Part shown: positions 25,294-34,205 of the stretch, in pieces
Position numbering within the stretch: the stretch's first letter is position 1
How the letters are laid out: every line of letters begins with the position of its first letter
Assembly: GCF_900141895.1 (NCBI RefSeq)
Contig: NZ_FQYT01000006.1
Location: 1 to 64,000, forward strand
DNA: 64,000 nucleotides
From: Parasporobacterium paucivorans DSM 15970
Lineage (GTDB): Bacteria; Bacillota; Clostridia; Lachnospirales; Lachnospiraceae
Direction of reading: 5' to 3'
Notes under the pieces: generated by a model
What the model was told of the DNA's origin: nothing
Database searches by the model: none
The model's input: only the letters and a program-made list of their open reading frames with translations
Program-made: the position numbers and the translations under genes

Positions 25294-25333
25294 AGTATGT
25301 TCCAGTTCCATGTACATGGGACTGGAACATACT
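25294..25333 (+). other. Long intercistronic palindrome
   Basis: AGTATGTTCCAGT-T-CCATGT is followed at once by ACATGG-G-ACTGGAACATACT. It is a 20-bp stem with only one G-T wobble and almost no loop. It has no T-run after it, so it is more likely an RNA stability or processing element than a terminator. It separates the toroid gene from the DUF4430 lipoprotein gene. Confidence 0.6.
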
Positions 25334-25350
25334 CTTACAGGTGAAATATT

Positions 25351-25881
25351 ATGAAAAAATTATTTTTAGCGGTTGTCCTGTTTTTAGTTCTTTGTATGAC
25401 AGCATGTGGTTTAGAGTCTGTGGACCAATATGAATCAAAAATTGAAGATGAAGCACAAAAAATTCGAGATATGCAGGAAGCACCGGGAACGGATGGGAAT
25501 ATTTCTATAACACTGACAGTCCGGTGTGATAGGGTAATGAAACACCCATCACTCAATACAGATGCAGTCATTCCGGATGATGGCTTCTGGATAAATGAAA
25601 AGAAGATAGTTGTCAAAGAAGCAAGCAGTGTATATGATGTAATGATTGCGGCCAGATATTTGGAACTTCTTGATTTTAAGGATGGAAGCAACGGTGGTCA
25701 CACAACTGGATACATATCCAATATTAATAATCTGATTGAAAAAGAATGCGGTCCGGAAAGCGGCTGGAAATTTGCAATAAATGGTGAATTGGCACCAATG
25801 GGTTGTAAACAAGTGAAGGTCAAGGATGGTGATGAAATTGTCTGGTTCTATGCCATAACCGCTAATGACACATTGAATTAA
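25351..25881 (+). CDS. DUF4430 lipoprotein, transcobalamin C-domain-like
   Basis: The 176-residue precursor has a lipoprotein signal with lipobox MTAC. The body from about residue 50 matches the DUF4430/transcobalamin-like C-terminal beta domain: ASSVYDVMIAARYLELL, GYISNINNL, ESGWKFAINGELAPMGC, and VKDGDEIVWFYA. In human transcobalamin and intrinsic factor this domain closes over B12 bound to the helical toroid. Here the two halves are separate proteins encoded by adjacent genes. The pairing is inferred from fold resemblance and the riboswitch. Confidence 0.82.
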   Translation: MKKLFLAVVLFLVLCMTACGLESVDQYESKIEDEAQKIRDMQEAPGTDGNISITLTVRCDRVMKHPSLNTDAVIPDDGFWINEKKIVVKEASSVYDVMIAARYLELLDFKDGSNGGHTTGYISNINNLIEKECGPESGWKFAINGELAPMGCKQVKVKDGDEIVWFYAITANDTLN

Positions 25882-25890
25882 GAGGTCCAA

Positions 25891-26787
25891 ATGAGCAGAT
25901 ACTCCAATTTTTTTGGCGATTATCATCCGGTAGTCGTGTTTATCTATTACATGTCCATATTTGTGTTGCTGATTACTATAACCCATCCGGCATTTCTTTT
26001 GGTGAGTCTTTTTGTTCTTCTGCTGTACTCCCTGCTGCTGGATGGGATAAAATCACTTTTGAAATCACTGGTCTACATGATTCCGATGGTTTTGTTCATA
26101 GCGGTCATCAATCCCTTTTTCAACCATTACGGCGAAACACCCCTTTTTTATATGAATAACAGGCCGGTAACCCTGGAAGCCCTTCTTTTTGGAGTCTTTA
26201 CGGGAGTCCTGATTATCGGTCTCATATTTTTGTTCAAAAGCTTCAGCCGGTGTATCGACTCCCACCGGTTTATTTATCTGTTCGGAAAAATTCTGCCGAC
26301 GATTTCCCTTATGATTACGATGGTCATGCGGTTTATGCCGTATTTGAAAAGAAAACTCAGTGCTATAAGCCAGACCCAGGCAACATTAGGCGTGTCTGTG
26401 AATGAAGGAAGAATTAAAAAACGTCTCCAAAGCGGGGCGAATATCCTGTCCATACTTATTTCCGTTTCACTGGAAGGGACCATTGATACGGCCGATTCTA
26501 TGAAGGCCAGAGGGTACCAGCTGAAGGGAAAGACGCATTACAACACTTTTGTATACACATCCAGGGATTTTGTACTTCTGGTATCCACTGTGATTTTAGA
26601 TATATTTTTTGCAATTGTCGTTATTCGCGGAAGCTACGCATTTGAATTTTATCCGCGTCTGACGGAAGTATCTTTTAATTCCATAACCATCTTGATTCTG
26701 GTTGTGAATTGCCTTTTTATGGGGCTGCCGATTATTGTTAATATTGTGGAGGAAGTCAGATGGAAGTTATCAAGACGAAAAATTTAA
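25891..26787 (+). CDS. ecfT: ECF transporter transmembrane (T) component
   Basis: This 298-residue protein has several hydrophobic segments and a long cytoplasmic coupling region. The region contains TISLMITMVMRFMPYLKRKL and the DSMKARGYQLKGKT box, whose Ala-Arg-Gly is the typical contact to the ATPases. It starts nine bases after the lipoprotein gene and overlaps the ATPase gene by 28 bases. EcfT couples ATP hydrolysis to the toppling of the S component. Confidence 0.88.
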   Translation: MSRYSNFFGDYHPVVVFIYYMSIFVLLITITHPAFLLVSLFVLLLYSLLLDGIKSLLKSLVYMIPMVLFIAVINPFFNHYGETPLFYMNNRPVTLEALLFGVFTGVLIIGLIFLFKSFSRCIDSHRFIYLFGKILPTISLMITMVMRFMPYLKRKLSAISQTQATLGVSVNEGRIKKRLQSGANILSILISVSLEGTIDTADSMKARGYQLKGKTHYNTFVYTSRDFVLLVSTVILDIFFAIVVIRGSYAFEFYPRLTEVSFNSITILILVVNCLFMGLPIIVNIVEEVRWKLSRRKI

Positions 26788-28436
26788 CATTTCAGTATAG
26801 AAATAATCCAAAATCCATTCTGAATGATATTTCCCTGGATATCTACGAGGGAGATTTTATACTGCTTTGCGGCCCTTCCGGCTGTGGGAAGACGACGCTG
26901 CTGAAGCATTTAAAGCATCTGATTGCCCCGGTAGGCGACCTGAGTGGGGATATATTTTTTAATGGTGTCAACATTAAGGAAGTGCCGGAAAGAAGCCTCG
27001 TATCGGAAATTGGATTCGTGTTCCAGAATCCGGAGAATCAGATTGTTTGTGATAAGCCATTTGAAGAAATGGCGTTTGGTTTGGAGAACCTCGGACTCCC
27101 TTCCAACGAAATAAGACGCAGGGTCGCGGAAATGGCCAGCTTTTTTGGCATAGAAAAATATTTTGAAAAGGATATCCACACCCTTTCCGGCGGCCAGAAG
27201 CAGCTTCTGAATCTGGCATCCATCATGGTGATGCAGCCGAGCGTCCTGCTTTTAGATGAACCTACCTCCATGCTGGATCCGGTAGCAACGGGAGAATTTT
27301 TCTCCATTCTGAATAAAATCAACAAAGAGCTGGGACTTACTGTAATCATATGTGAACATCAGCTGGAAGCCATCTACCCCATTGTGGACAAGGTCTGCTA
27401 TATGGAAAATGGCAGGGTGGCTGCCTTCGACAATCCCAATAATGTGGCAAAGAAAATCATCGTAAGTGGAAGCAATATGACGTACGCACTGCCGACTCCT
27501 ACCCGGATTTTCACTGAATTGACCAGAGATTATATTGCAGAGATGGATCCCATGAGTATTCCGCTGAATGTACGTGACGGGCGAATCTGCCTGAAGTATT
27601 ATGTGGAAAAGAACGAAATTGGGCCGGAGAGACTGGTGAAGCCCGGAGCCGATTTGGAAAGCTTGAAACGAAAGGACGAAGATACAGCGCTTAAAGCGGA
27701 GGGCATCTATTTCCGTTATAAAAAAGCATCGCCGGATATTTTAAAGAATATAAGCTTTAGGACATACAGAAGTGAAATTTTCTCCATTTTGGGCGGTAAC
27801 GGGGTGGGGAAGACGACACTGCTTTCAATACTAAGCGGTATAAATAAACCATACCGGGGCAAGGTGAAGAGCCTCATGACGGATTCCAGGAAGAAAATCG
27901 CCTATCTGCCGCAGAATCCGGAGATAATGTTTGTAAAGGACAGCATTCGGGAAGACCTGGAATTTCTGGCTGAAACGAACGACCTTCCAGTCAGCATAAT
28001 TGAAGAGACCGTGAACAAATATGATTTTTTTGCAAATGTACCGGAATTCTTTGATTCCAATCCACTGGATTTAAGCGGGGGTGAGAAGCAGAAGATGGCT
28101 TTCCTGAAGCTGATGCTGCTGGATCCCGAAATCATTCTTCTGGACGAACCCACTAAGGGCCTGGATGCATTTTCCAAGAAAAATCTGGCGGATATTCTGA
28201 ATACCCTCACGGGAAAAGGGATTTCCGTCGTTATGGTAACTCATGATCTGGAATTTGCTGCAAGGCATTCCGACCGGTGTGCCCTGATGTTTAATGGGGA
28301 AATAGTATCCGTCGATATACCGGAGAGATTTTTCTCCAACAATCATTTTTACACTACTGCTACATCCAAAGTAACCAAGAGGATACTGGAAAATACCATC
28401 ACGGTGGATGATGTCCGGGAGCTAATGTACATATAG
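26760..28436 (+). CDS. ecfA: ECF transporter fused double ATPase
   Basis: The 558 residues contain two complete ABC ATPase domains. The first has Walker A GPSGCGKTT, signature LSGGQKQL and Walker B SVLLLDEPTS. The second has GGNGVGKTT, LSGGEKQKM and EIILLDEPTKGLD. Both sites look competent. In many Firmicutes these domains are separate EcfA1 and EcfA2 proteins; the fusion occurs in dedicated ECF systems. It is translationally coupled to ecfT. Confidence 0.92.
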   Translation: MEVIKTKNLTFQYRNNPKSILNDISLDIYEGDFILLCGPSGCGKTTLLKHLKHLIAPVGDLSGDIFFNGVNIKEVPERSLVSEIGFVFQNPENQIVCDKPFEEMAFGLENLGLPSNEIRRRVAEMASFFGIEKYFEKDIHTLSGGQKQLLNLASIMVMQPSVLLLDEPTSMLDPVATGEFFSILNKINKELGLTVIICEHQLEAIYPIVDKVCYMENGRVAAFDNPNNVAKKIIVSGSNMTYALPTPTRIFTELTRDYIAEMDPMSIPLNVRDGRICLKYYVEKNEIGPERLVKPGADLESLKRKDEDTALKAEGIYFRYKKASPDILKNISFRTYRSEIFSILGGNGVGKTTLLSILSGINKPYRGKVKSLMTDSRKKIAYLPQNPEIMFVKDSIREDLEFLAETNDLPVSIIEETVNKYDFFANVPEFFDSNPLDLSGGEKQKMAFLKLMLLDPEIILLDEPTKGLDAFSKKNLADILNTLTGKGISVVMVTHDLEFAARHSDRCALMFNGEIVSVDIPERFFSNNHFYTTATSKVTKRILENTITVDDVRELMYI

Positions 28437-28451
28437 AAGGATGGGATCAGA

Positions 28452-29069
28452 ATGTCAAATTATATATTGATTACCGCGCTCATTGCTCTGGCAATCTGTG
28501 CTGTGTTTCTCTTTGCGTTTGAGAGGAAAAGACCAAGCGCCCGGGATATTCTTCCTATTGTGATCATGTGTGTCATTGCTTCTGTGGGGAGGGTCATATT
28601 CTCCTTCCTGCCGGGCATACAGCCGGTAACGGCCATCGTCATTATCATGGGGGTGTGCTACGGACCCCAGACGGGATTTGTTACAGGAGCCCTCTGTGCG
28701 CTGATTTCAAATGTATTCATAGGTCACGGACCATGGACGCCCTGGCAGATGCTGGCGTGGGGCCTCATTGGGATAATCGGTGCCGGAATAGCCCACTTCA
28801 GATGGGGGAGAAAAACGTATGTCCTGGCTGCGTATGGAGTCCTGGCCGGTTTTTTATACAGCATGATTATGGATATCTGGACGGTTTCTACGCTGGCATC
28901 AGGACTTACCCTGCCGATAGTCCTCTCGGTATACGGCGCCGGGCTGTTGTACAATATCGGGCATGCCATTGGAAATGCCGTGTTCATTGTGCTTTTATAT
29001 AAGCCGCTCTCAAAAAAACTTTTGCGATTGAGAAGCAAATACGGTATATTGGAAAAAGAGATCAAATAG
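28452..29069 (+). CDS. ECF transporter substrate-binding (S) component, probably for cobalamin
   Basis: The 205 residues have six hydrophobic segments. The segments VTAIVIIMGVCYGPQTGFVTGALCALISN and GPWTPWQMLAWGLIGIIG are the typical S-component core that faces the ligand. The B12 riboswitch and transcobalamin-like surface proteins upstream make a corrinoid the most likely ligand. It lies 15 bases after the ATPase gene. Confidence 0.82.
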   Translation: MSNYILITALIALAICAVFLFAFERKRPSARDILPIVIMCVIASVGRVIFSFLPGIQPVTAIVIIMGVCYGPQTGFVTGALCALISNVFIGHGPWTPWQMLAWGLIGIIGAGIAHFRWGRKTYVLAAYGVLAGFLYSMIMDIWTVSTLASGLTLPIVLSVYGAGLLYNIGHAIGNAVFIVLLYKPLSKKLLRLRSKYGILEKEIK

Positions 29070-29096
29070 ACGTGTCCCTAATAGGAGGAACTAAGT

Positions 29097-29459
29097 ATGC
29101 GTAGAAGCAAAGCCCGGGTACTGACCCTTGTACTGACGATTATCATCGGGATTTTACTGGGATTTTTTGGCGTTTTCGTGTCGGTTTTTGCGGACGGGGG
29201 AACAAGGGAACGCACCATTACCATCGCGGTGATATTGTTTATTTACTGGCTTCTGGGATGTGTTCTGGGACTCATCTTTCCGGAGTATTCCTGGAAATGG
29301 GGGATTGCGCTGGGCGGACCCGGTTTCATAATTCTGGTTCTGTATATGATAAAGGAATTTAATCCCCTCTACCTTCTGTATCTGATTGGAATCGCGGTTT
29401 TTTCCATCGGGAGCACCTGGGGATGCAGCTATTACCGGAACAGAACGAAAGAGAACTGA
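29097..29459 (+). CDS. Four-span membrane protein of the B12 operon
   Basis: The 120 residues contain four hydrophobic helices and short polar loops, and the start follows AGGAGGAAC. I do not recognise a family; it ends in a basic segment (YYRNRTKEN). It is the last gene before the terminator and is probably cotranscribed with the transporter. Confidence 0.65.
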   Translation: MRRSKARVLTLVLTIIIGILLGFFGVFVSVFADGGTRERTITIAVILFIYWLLGCVLGLIFPEYSWKWGIALGGPGFIILVLYMIKEFNPLYLLYLIGIAVFSIGSTWGCSYYRNRTKEN

Positions 29460-29460
29460 A

Positions 29461-29507
29461 AAACAGGAGGACATCTTCATCATGCGAAGACGTCCCCCTG
29501 TTTTTTT
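29461..29507. terminator. Terminator between converging operons
   Basis: AAACAGGAGGACATCTTC pairs with GAAGACGTCCCCCTGTTT (two mismatches that become G-U pairs on the minus strand), followed by seven T on the plus strand. It serves the B12 operon and possibly the converging GntP gene. Confidence 0.8.
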
Positions 29508-29523
29508 GCGCAAAAACTGATAA

Positions 29524-30894
29524 TTAATTTAGCCCTGGAGCTGCGATACTTATTACAACGGCTGCTAAGGCAGCTACGGTTGTCCAGACGACAGTCTGCC
29601 AGAAATACGGCATATAGGACTGTTTGTGGTTTGTATGATTGATTTTCTGCATCAGCAGGATTGTTCCGTTCCATGGAAGCGATTCAAATGTTATGGACGT
29701 TAATACTGCGATACGAAGGATAAGGTGTGGATTGATATCCAGACCCTTTGCTGCGGCAATGCCTACAATCATTGGCAGGGAAATCATGAGGGCAGCGGGT
29801 GGGGAAGATGTAAATAATACAATGATTGCGACAGCAACAAACGCGAGCATCATGATATTTATCTGGAGCGTGCTCAGTCCATGAACCATGGAACCGAATG
29901 CCTGCGTGGCTGTGATTACGCCGGCGAATGCTGCAGGTGTACCGATCATCATCATCGCGCCAGGATAGTTATCCGCACCGAAGTTCAATGAGTTTCTGAT
30001 AGCGGCGATGCCGGTGATTTTCTGTCCGCGCTCCGTACGTGGGATGTACTGCTGCATCAGAACGAGATTTATAAGGATTCCGATAGTGAGTGCAATGGCG
30101 ATATTCCAGTGAATGATTGTATAGCATACAAAAACGGCAATCAGTGGAAGAAGAGCCAGGATGAAAGGAGGCAGTTTACGTCCTTCTTCATGCGGGATAG
30201 CAGGAACATCTCCCATTTCAAAGCCAAGTGAGTTCTTTTTGTCTTTCATAATCATGACGAGCAATGTGAAGTAACCGCCGACCGCGATGATGACTAAGGC
30301 AACAAGACCCGGTATGAGTCCAGAGGTAGAGGACACTTCGGTGAAGCCTGCACCCTGCATTGCATGTACGGCAAGAACGTTCATAATCTGAGGTGCACCG
30401 GGTGCAGCAACAAAGGCACAGTTCAATGTAATCATTCCAGGGACAAAACGCCTTGGGATGTTGCAGGCCTCTGCGATGATGAGGGTAACCGGGAATAGAG
30501 TGAATACCTGGATGTAAGCATCGATTCCGCCCATCGTGCACAAACCGCCAAAGATGAGAAGAATTAACAATCCAATAACGACTTTCTTCTTTTCTGACTG
30601 GCCGTCTTTAATAAATGTTTTAATCAGAGTATTTGCTATGGAAGCTGCGGCACCAGTATCGGTGAAGAGTTTTCCGAGGATTGCACCCAGGAAAATGATT
30701 GCAAACAATGATGTGATAATTTCAACAAGTCCGGTGACATAGTTAGTGGAAAAAGCCGTCAGAGGATTAATGCTGTTTGTCACTGCAACAATGACTGCGC
30801 ATATAACGGAGACGTAAAAAGTCGAAAATCCCTTGTAAGTAAGTAACAGGAAAATAACCAAAGCAATAATGATACCAATTAAACCAATTGACAT
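29524..30894 (-). CDS. GntP-family permease
   Basis: The 456-residue protein has about 12 hydrophobic segments. Family features include FAIIFLGAILGKLFTDTGAA, GGIDAYIQVFTLFPVTLII and a C-terminal SSPPAALMISLPMIV. Members import gluconate, 3-hydroxybutyrate or related hydroxy acids with protons; the substrate is not evident. Its transcript runs away from the LysR gene located directly upstream in the same direction, with a 133-base gap. Confidence 0.85.
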   Translation of the reverse strand: MSIGLIGIIIALVIFLLLTYKGFSTFYVSVICAVIVAVTNSINPLTAFSTNYVTGLVEIITSLFAIIFLGAILGKLFTDTGAAASIANTLIKTFIKDGQSEKKKVVIGLLILLIFGGLCTMGGIDAYIQVFTLFPVTLIIAEACNIPRRFVPGMITLNCAFVAAPGAPQIMNVLAVHAMQGAGFTEVSSTSGLIPGLVALVIIAVGGYFTLLVMIMKDKKNSLGFEMGDVPAIPHEEGRKLPPFILALLPLIAVFVCYTIIHWNIAIALTIGILINLVLMQQYIPRTERGQKITGIAAIRNSLNFGADNYPGAMMMIGTPAAFAGVITATQAFGSMVHGLSTLQINIMMLAFVAVAIIVLFTSSPPAALMISLPMIVGIAAAKGLDINPHLILRIAVLTSITFESLPWNGTILLMQKINHTNHKQSYMPYFWQTVVWTTVAALAAVVISIAAPGLN

Positions 30895-30986
30895 TTCAAA
30901 AAACCTCCCTATTTTTAATAGCAGAAAACAATAGTAAAAAAATGAACGGAACTCCTTTCTGTCTATATTTATATGGAAAGAATATC

Positions 30987-31003
30987 ATATATTATATATA
31001 ATG
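30987..31003. promoter_or_regulatory. Shared 17-bp AT element, copy 1 (before gntP)
   Basis: On the minus strand this reads CATTATATATAATATAT, identical to the copy upstream of the LysR gene at 32005-32021. Its core ATTATATATAAT is a palindrome, so it is a candidate LysR-type operator. Confidence 0.5.
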
Positions 31004-31027
31004 TCCAATTTGATAATTGCATCCAGG

Positions 31028-31924
31028 TTATTCATTATATAAATTGTTGAAAAATTCCGTCAATAATGGGGCTGCTGGATTCAAATTGTCTTTTTTCCAT
31101 ACGGCATAGATATCCAGGGAAGACACTTCCTTATCCAGAGGCAGAATTTCAAATCCATCGTTTTCGGAGGGGGTGAATATCAGAGGATCCACAAATGCAA
31201 ACCCGTTGCTCAGCCGGACGTTCAGCTGCACGGATTCAAAATATTTGTAAGTGGCTATTCGGAAATCCGGGATTTCATAATGGTCTGTTATGTCTGAAAG
31301 CATTTGTTTAAGCGGATCACCTATGGCACTGTTGGTGGTGATATAGGTCTCGTTTTGGAAATCCCGGAAGCTTAAGTCTTTTTTTGAGGACAAGGGATGG
31401 TTGCTGCTGAACATCACCTGAATGTTCGTTGAGTGAATTTTTACGAAATCAAAAAGGGATGCATCCGGAAGATCGAAGGCGTAAAATATGGCCAGGTCGA
31501 TGTCGTTTTTTTCGAAACCCTGGGAATAGTCTCCGGTAGGATAGCAGTTGTACAGCAGTTCAATATTCGGATAGGCTCTTTTGAAGGCCTCCAGATGAGG
31601 CGTCAGGAAAAGATCCAGTTTCATGTCTTTGAGCAGACCGATGGAGAGAGAACCGTTCTTGCCAAGGCTCGTTGCCCTGGCAATCTTTAATTGTTCCAGA
31701 TAGACCCTGCGCATATTCCGAAAGGCTGGATGCATTATCAGGCCTGCAGGCGTAAGGCGCACCTGGTTGTTGCTGCGGTCGAAGAGTTCAAAGCCCAACT
31801 CCTCTTCCAGAAGACTGATCTGCCGGCTGATCGTAGGCTGGGATGCAAATAAAAGTTTTCCGGCCTGGGTGAAGTTCAAACAGTCTGCGACTGTCAGGAA
31901 ATATTCAATCTGTTTTGAAGTCAT
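31028..31924 (-). CDS. LysR-family transcriptional regulator
   Basis: On the minus strand AAAGGAGGT precedes an ATG at 31924; longer in-frame starts lack a site. The 298 residues start MTSKQIEYFLTVADCLNFTQ. The helix-turn-helix region is ASQPTISRQISLLEEELGFE, followed by FDRSNNQVRLTPAG and a periplasmic-binding-like effector domain. It most likely controls the GntP permease gene 133 bases downstream, and itself, through the repeated AT element. Confidence 0.9.
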   Translation of the reverse strand: MTSKQIEYFLTVADCLNFTQAGKLLFASQPTISRQISLLEEELGFELFDRSNNQVRLTPAGLIMHPAFRNMRRVYLEQLKIARATSLGKNGSLSIGLLKDMKLDLFLTPHLEAFKRAYPNIELLYNCYPTGDYSQGFEKNDIDLAIFYAFDLPDASLFDFVKIHSTNIQVMFSSNHPLSSKKDLSFRDFQNETYITTNSAIGDPLKQMLSDITDHYEIPDFRIATYKYFESVQLNVRLSNGFAFVDPLIFTPSENDGFEILPLDKEVSSLDIYAVWKKDNLNPAAPLLTEFFNNLYNE

Positions 31925-32004
31925 TGTGACCTCCTTTTGGATTTTTAAAAAAATAAACCGGCAGTTCAAATATTAGTATGTCTGCCGGGAAGTTAAGTAT
32001 AATG

Positions 32005-32021
32005 CATTATATATAATATAT
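32005..32021. promoter_or_regulatory. Shared 17-bp AT element, copy 2 (before lysR)
   Basis: CATTATATATAATATAT on the plus strand, 81 bases upstream of the LysR start codon, matches copy 1 without mismatch. Confidence 0.5.
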
Positions 32022-32146
32022 TATAATAAAATGAAAAATATATGTCAAGTTATACGCAAAGAAGTTATAATAATAAAAAGATGCAAGATACAGCCAAATC
32101 AGGTGTATAAGTTATCGAAGTATGTTTCAGAAAGGAGGCAATAGAC

Positions 32147-32728
32147 TTGAAGGATGAAAAAATCATCAAATTGCTGAAAAAAAGAGATGAAAAGGGCTTA
32201 CAGGCTATTTCTGAAAAATACGAAAGACTACTGACCTATATTGCCTCTTCCATATTGGGAAGCCGGAGCCTCGATATTGAGGAGTGCGTAAATGACACGT
32301 ACTTTAAAATCTGGAATAATATTGAAAGATATGACTTTAAAAAAGCGTCTTTTAAGACATATCTGAAGATTATTGTGCGTAATACGGCATTAAACAGAAT
32401 CAGGGATATAAGCCGGACAGAGCAGGTGATGCTCAATGCCGATATGGATGAAGTGCTGATGGATTATATTGATTATTACCAGAATCCTGAGAAGAAAATC
32501 ATGGACAGAGAAGGTGTGAAGCTTCTGGAATCCATTATACATGATTTGAATTCTGTAGATAAGGAACTGGTTGTCAGACGTTATTTCTATTTTCAGGGGT
32601 CTGTAGAAATATCGCAGCTTATGGACATGAGCGTAACAGCTATCGACAGCCGTCTGTCCAGGTTAAGGAAGAAAATTAAAAAAGAATATGAAAGGAGAGA
32701 ACATGATGAGGGAAGGGTTCGTGGCTGA
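32147..32728 (+). CDS. Sigma-70 family (ECF-like) RNA polymerase sigma factor
   Basis: A TTG start lies eight bases after AAAGGAGG. The 193 residues hold region 2 (DIEECVNDTYFKIWNNIERYD, TYLKIIVRNTALNRIRD) and region 4 (VDKELVVRRYFYFQGSVEIS, then MSVTAIDSRLSRLRKKIKKEY). There is no region 1 or 3, as in extracytoplasmic-function sigma factors. The next gene, a small membrane protein, overlaps its end and may hold it in check. Its target promoters are unknown. Confidence 0.9.
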   Translation: MKDEKIIKLLKKRDEKGLQAISEKYERLLTYIASSILGSRSLDIEECVNDTYFKIWNNIERYDFKKASFKTYLKIIVRNTALNRIRDISRTEQVMLNADMDEVLMDYIDYYQNPEKKIMDREGVKLLESIIHDLNSVDKELVVRRYFYFQGSVEISQLMDMSVTAIDSRLSRLRKKIKKEYERREHDEGRVRG

Positions 32729-32927
32729 TTTAATAGGAATGTTAGACGCTGCAATGCTGGATGATGATTATGTTGAAGAGGATTTAGAAATTCACAGGGA
32801 CAGATCACATGTCAGGCTCTTTGCAGGGATTACTGCCGGTTCCATAATTGCTGCAGGAGGGATATTCCTTGCCCTGAAACTGCAAGGGAAAGGAATTTTG
32901 AATCCGTTACTGAAAAGTAAAGCTTAG
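32703..32927 (+). CDS. Small membrane protein coupled to the sigma factor
   Basis: The ATG at 32703 lies inside the sigma gene after AAAGGAGAG. The 74 residues have an acidic N-terminal half (MLDAAMLDDDYVEEDLEIHRD) and one hydrophobic helix (LFAGITAGSIIAAGGIFLAL) with a basic tail. The gene order is that of sigma/anti-sigma pairs, but no anti-sigma motif (such as HxxxCxxC) is present, so the role is a guess. Confidence 0.65.
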   Translation: MMREGFVADLIGMLDAAMLDDDYVEEDLEIHRDRSHVRLFAGITAGSIIAAGGIFLALKLQGKGILNPLLKSKA

Positions 32928-32951
32928 AAAACATGGAAATGGAGTGATAAT

Positions 32952-34184
32952 TTGAAGAGAGTAGTGATTACGGGGATGGGAGTCATCACACCCATTGGAA
33001 ATGATATGAAAACCTTCTGGAATAATATAAAACAGGGGAAGATCGGAATTGATCTGCTGGACCGCTTTGATACAAGCGATTTCAAGGTTAAGCTGGCTGC
33101 CCAGGTGAAGGATTTTGATCCATTGCAGTACATGGATTTTAAATCAGCCAAGAGAATGGAATTGTTCTGTCAGTACGCGGTGGCGGCAGCCGGAGAGGCC
33201 ATAGGTAATTCCGGATTGGATCTTTCGAAGGAGGATCTGACTCGAATCGGTGTCTCGGTAGGGTCCGGAATCGGAAGCCTGCAAGCCATCGAACGGGAAT
33301 ATGATAAATTGAAAGAGAGGGGACCTGGGAAAGTAGCTCCTCTTTTGATTCCACTGATGATTTCCAATATGGCTGCGGGAAACGTAGCTATTCAATACGG
33401 ATTAAAAGGAAAATGCACCAACATTGTAACTGCATGTGCAACCGGAACGCACTCCATAGGGGATGCCTGCCGTTATATTCAGTGCAACGAGGTGGATGTA
33501 ATGGTTTGCGGAGGAACGGAAGCAGCCATTACCCCCACCTGCATCGGAGGGTTTGGAGCCCTGACAGCACTTAGTACCGCAACGGAGATAAAGAGAGCAT
33601 CTATTCCATTTGACAGAGAGCGCAGCGGATTTATAATGGGTGAAGGAGCTGGGGTTGTGGTCCTGGAGTCTTTGGAACATGCACTGAACAGAGGGGCCAA
33701 AATTCTTGGAGAACTTGCAGGATATGGTGCGACCTGTGATGCATACCATATCACATCGCCTGCGGAAGATGGAGAAGGTGCTGCGCGCGCTATGGATGCG
33801 GCCGTCAGGGAAGCCGGTATCAGGCCGGAAGAAGTGGATTATATCAATTCCCACGGAACCAGTACGAAGCATAATGATTTATTCGAAACCAGGGCTATAA
33901 AGAAGGTTTTTGGCAAACATGCATATGACTTGAATATTAATTCAACAAAATCCATGACAGGACATATGCTGGGAGCTGCCGGTGCAGTGGAATTCATAGT
34001 CTGTGTGAAATCCATTATGGAGGATTACATCCATGCAACGGTTGGTTACCAGGTACCTGATGATGAAATGGATCTGAATTACACAAAAGATCCGGTAGAA
34101 AGAACTGTGAACTACGCTATAAGCAACTCCTTCGGATTTGGTGGACATAATGGGAGCCTGCTGGTAAAAAAATATATCGGCTAA
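32952..34184 (+). CDS. fabF: 3-oxoacyl-ACP synthase II (FabF-type)
   Basis: A TTG start follows TGGAGTGAT. The 410 residues carry the condensing-enzyme triad: Cys in VTACATGTHSIGDAC, His in NSHGTSTKHND, and His in KSMTGHMLGAAGAVE. It elongates acyl-ACP by two carbons with malonyl-ACP. It stands next to a FabK-like flavoprotein gene and not in a full fab cluster, so it may be a second copy for special acyl chains. Confidence 0.9.
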   Translation: MKRVVITGMGVITPIGNDMKTFWNNIKQGKIGIDLLDRFDTSDFKVKLAAQVKDFDPLQYMDFKSAKRMELFCQYAVAAAGEAIGNSGLDLSKEDLTRIGVSVGSGIGSLQAIEREYDKLKERGPGKVAPLLIPLMISNMAAGNVAIQYGLKGKCTNIVTACATGTHSIGDACRYIQCNEVDVMVCGGTEAAITPTCIGGFGALTALSTATEIKRASIPFDRERSGFIMGEGAGVVVLESLEHALNRGAKILGELAGYGATCDAYHITSPAEDGEGAARAMDAAVREAGIRPEEVDYINSHGTSTKHNDLFETRAIKKVFGKHAYDLNINSTKSMTGHMLGAAGAVEFIVCVKSIMEDYIHATVGYQVPDDEMDLNYTKDPVERTVNYAISNSFGFGGHNGSLLVKKYIG

Positions 34185-34205
34185 AGGAAGGGACAGGAGA
34201 ACTAT

